NCBI RefSeq assembly: GCF_040783975.1
Contig: NZ_CP160631.1
Location: 3,286,001 to 3,350,000, forward strand
Reading direction: 5' to 3'
DNA: 64,000 nucleotides
From: Pantoea sp. Ep11b
GTDB lineage: Bacteria; Pseudomonadota; Gammaproteobacteria; Enterobacterales; Enterobacteriaceae
Part shown: positions 63,132 through 64,000 of the stretch, one piece after another
How the letters are laid out: each line of letters opens with the position of its first letter
How positions within the stretch are numbered: the first letter of the stretch is position 1
Notes under the pieces: generated by a model
What the model was told of the DNA's origin: nothing
Database searches by the model: none
The model's input: the letters and a program-made list of their open reading frames with translations, nothing else
Program-made: the position numbers and the translations under genes

Positions 63132-64000
63132 TTACTCTGTCCAGTAAGTGCCGGTCGGTTCGACGGCGAGGAACTGTTTATAAAGTTGTTTTTGTGTCTG
63201 CTGCGGATCGAGATCGGCAAACTTCTGCGGATAAAACGCTTTGGCGAAAACCTGAACGGCCAGCACGTTATAGGGGGAGTTGTAGTAGTTATGCCAGATG
63301 CCGAAACTGCGGCCCGCTTCCACCGCCTTCAGCGTGCTGATGCCTTTGCGCGCCAGCAGTGGCTTCAGGCTGGCGCTTGCCTGCGCTGGCGTGGTCTGCG
63401 CACCCAGCACTAAACCGGCAGGCTGCGGATCGCCCGCTTTCGGCGGTCTGGCTCCGCCGCTGACCAGATAGACATCCGGCTGCGCGTCGATGACCTTTTC
63501 CAGGTTCACCTGACCAAGCGGGCCCGGCAGCAGCGGCCTGGCGATATTCACTCCGCCCGCCAGATCGATAAAATCGCCCATGTTGCCCTTGCCGGCCGAG
63601 CGGCAGCACTCATCCGCCGTGGAGGCGCGCAGCTCGATAAAGACGGTGGGTTTATCCTGTTGTGGGATGGTCTGCGTGACGTCAGTAACGCGCCTGATGT
63701 TCTCCTGATAGAAGCGGATATAGTCCTGCGCCTGCTTCTCGCGGTTCAGCACCTTGCCCAGCAGTGCCATACTCGGCAGCGTATTTTTCAGCGGCGAGGT
63801 GCGGAAGTCGACAAATACCACCGGCACGCCCGCCTTCTGCAGTTGCTTAACCAGCTCACTTTCGCGGCCCGGCCCGTGACCCGACAACCCGAAAATCGCC
63901 AGTTGCGGATTCAGCTTCAGCACATTTTCCGGGCTGATGCTGTCGGCGCTGGTGGTGCCGATCAGCGGGATGTTGTCGATCTGTGGGAACTTCGCCCGGT
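63132..64000 (-). CDS. iron-siderophore ABC transporter substrate-binding protein (N-terminus outside window)
   Basis: The visible 289 residues belong to the periplasmic binding protein family of FepB/FecB/BtuF (PF01497): NIPLIGTTSADSISPENVLKLNP, PVVFVDFRTS, PTVFIELRASTADEC, GDFIDLAGGVNIA and the C-terminal LAVQVFAKAFYPQ. The frame continues off the right edge. Its place before cirA suggests a role in ferric-catecholate uptake; permease and ATPase genes would lie outside the window. Confidence 0.88.
   Translation of the reverse strand, partial: RAKFPQIDNIPLIGTTSADSISPENVLKLNPQLAIFGLSGHGPGRESELVKQLQKAGVPVVFVDFRTSPLKNTLPSMALLGKVLNREKQAQDYIRFYQENIRRVTDVTQTIPQQDKPTVFIELRASTADECCRSAGKGNMGDFIDLAGGVNIARPLLPGPLGQVNLEKVIDAQPDVYLVSGGARPPKAGDPQPAGLVLGAQTTPAQASASLKPLLARKGISTLKAVEAGRSFGIWHNYYNSPYNVLAVQVFAKAFYPQKFADLDPQQTQKQLYKQFLAVEPTGTYWTE

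Overview
The window looks like chromosome of an Enterobacterales bacterium of the Erwiniaceae, most likely Pantoea or a close relative. Gene order and protein sequences follow the E. coli 55-59 min region (iscR-trmJ-suhB, csiE-hcaT-glyA-hmp-glnB-glrR-qseG-glrK-glmY-purL-mltF-tadA-pgpC-yfhH-yfhL-acpS-pdxJ-recO-era-rnc-lepB-lepA-rseCBA-rpoE-nadB-trmN-srmB-grcA-ung, then grpE-nadK-recN-bamE-rnfH-ratA-smpB-ssrA), but with diverged sequences and local differences: a NicO/DUF1007 metal-transport pair beside csiE, and a 141-base gap between rnc and era.
Bases 1-43944 are GC-rich core genome. Several regulatory elements are readable: IscR sites and promoter, PurR boxes for glyA and purL, an NsrR palindrome for hmp, a sigma54/sigma70 promoter with four GlrR sites for the small RNA GlmY (next to its own regulators glrR/qseG/glrK), a sigmaE promoter for rpoE with an rseD-like leader ORF, a perfect NadR box for nadB, an FNR site for grcA, a sigma32 promoter for grpE and two LexA-like boxes for recN.
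Bases 43945 to about 59200 form a genomic island next to the tmRNA gene. It starts with a P4-type tyrosine integrase and is AT-rich in its middle. It carries a DUF4365 (nuclease-like) protein, an Avs-like STAND NTPase gene interrupted by two one-base homopolymer frameshifts, and a translationally coupled three-gene operon: ComEC-like metallo-beta-lactamase fold protein, trypsin-like protease fused to a HamA-like (DUF1837) domain, and a Ski2-like helicase (HamB-like). An orphan 289-aa protein, an AlpA regulator, a truncated YfjP-type GTPase, toxin/immunity remnants, an IS3-family remnant and an orphan CdiI-type immunity gene follow. The island is best read as a defence and conflict island. The most interesting candidate is the three-gene operon, a Hachiman-like system in which the HamA E-x-K nuclease motif appears replaced by A-x-A while a protease domain has been added.
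Bases 59200-64000 return to GC-rich sequence with an oxalate/formate-type MFS transporter, a CirA-like catecholate siderophore receptor and the 3' part of an iron-siderophore ABC substrate-binding protein.
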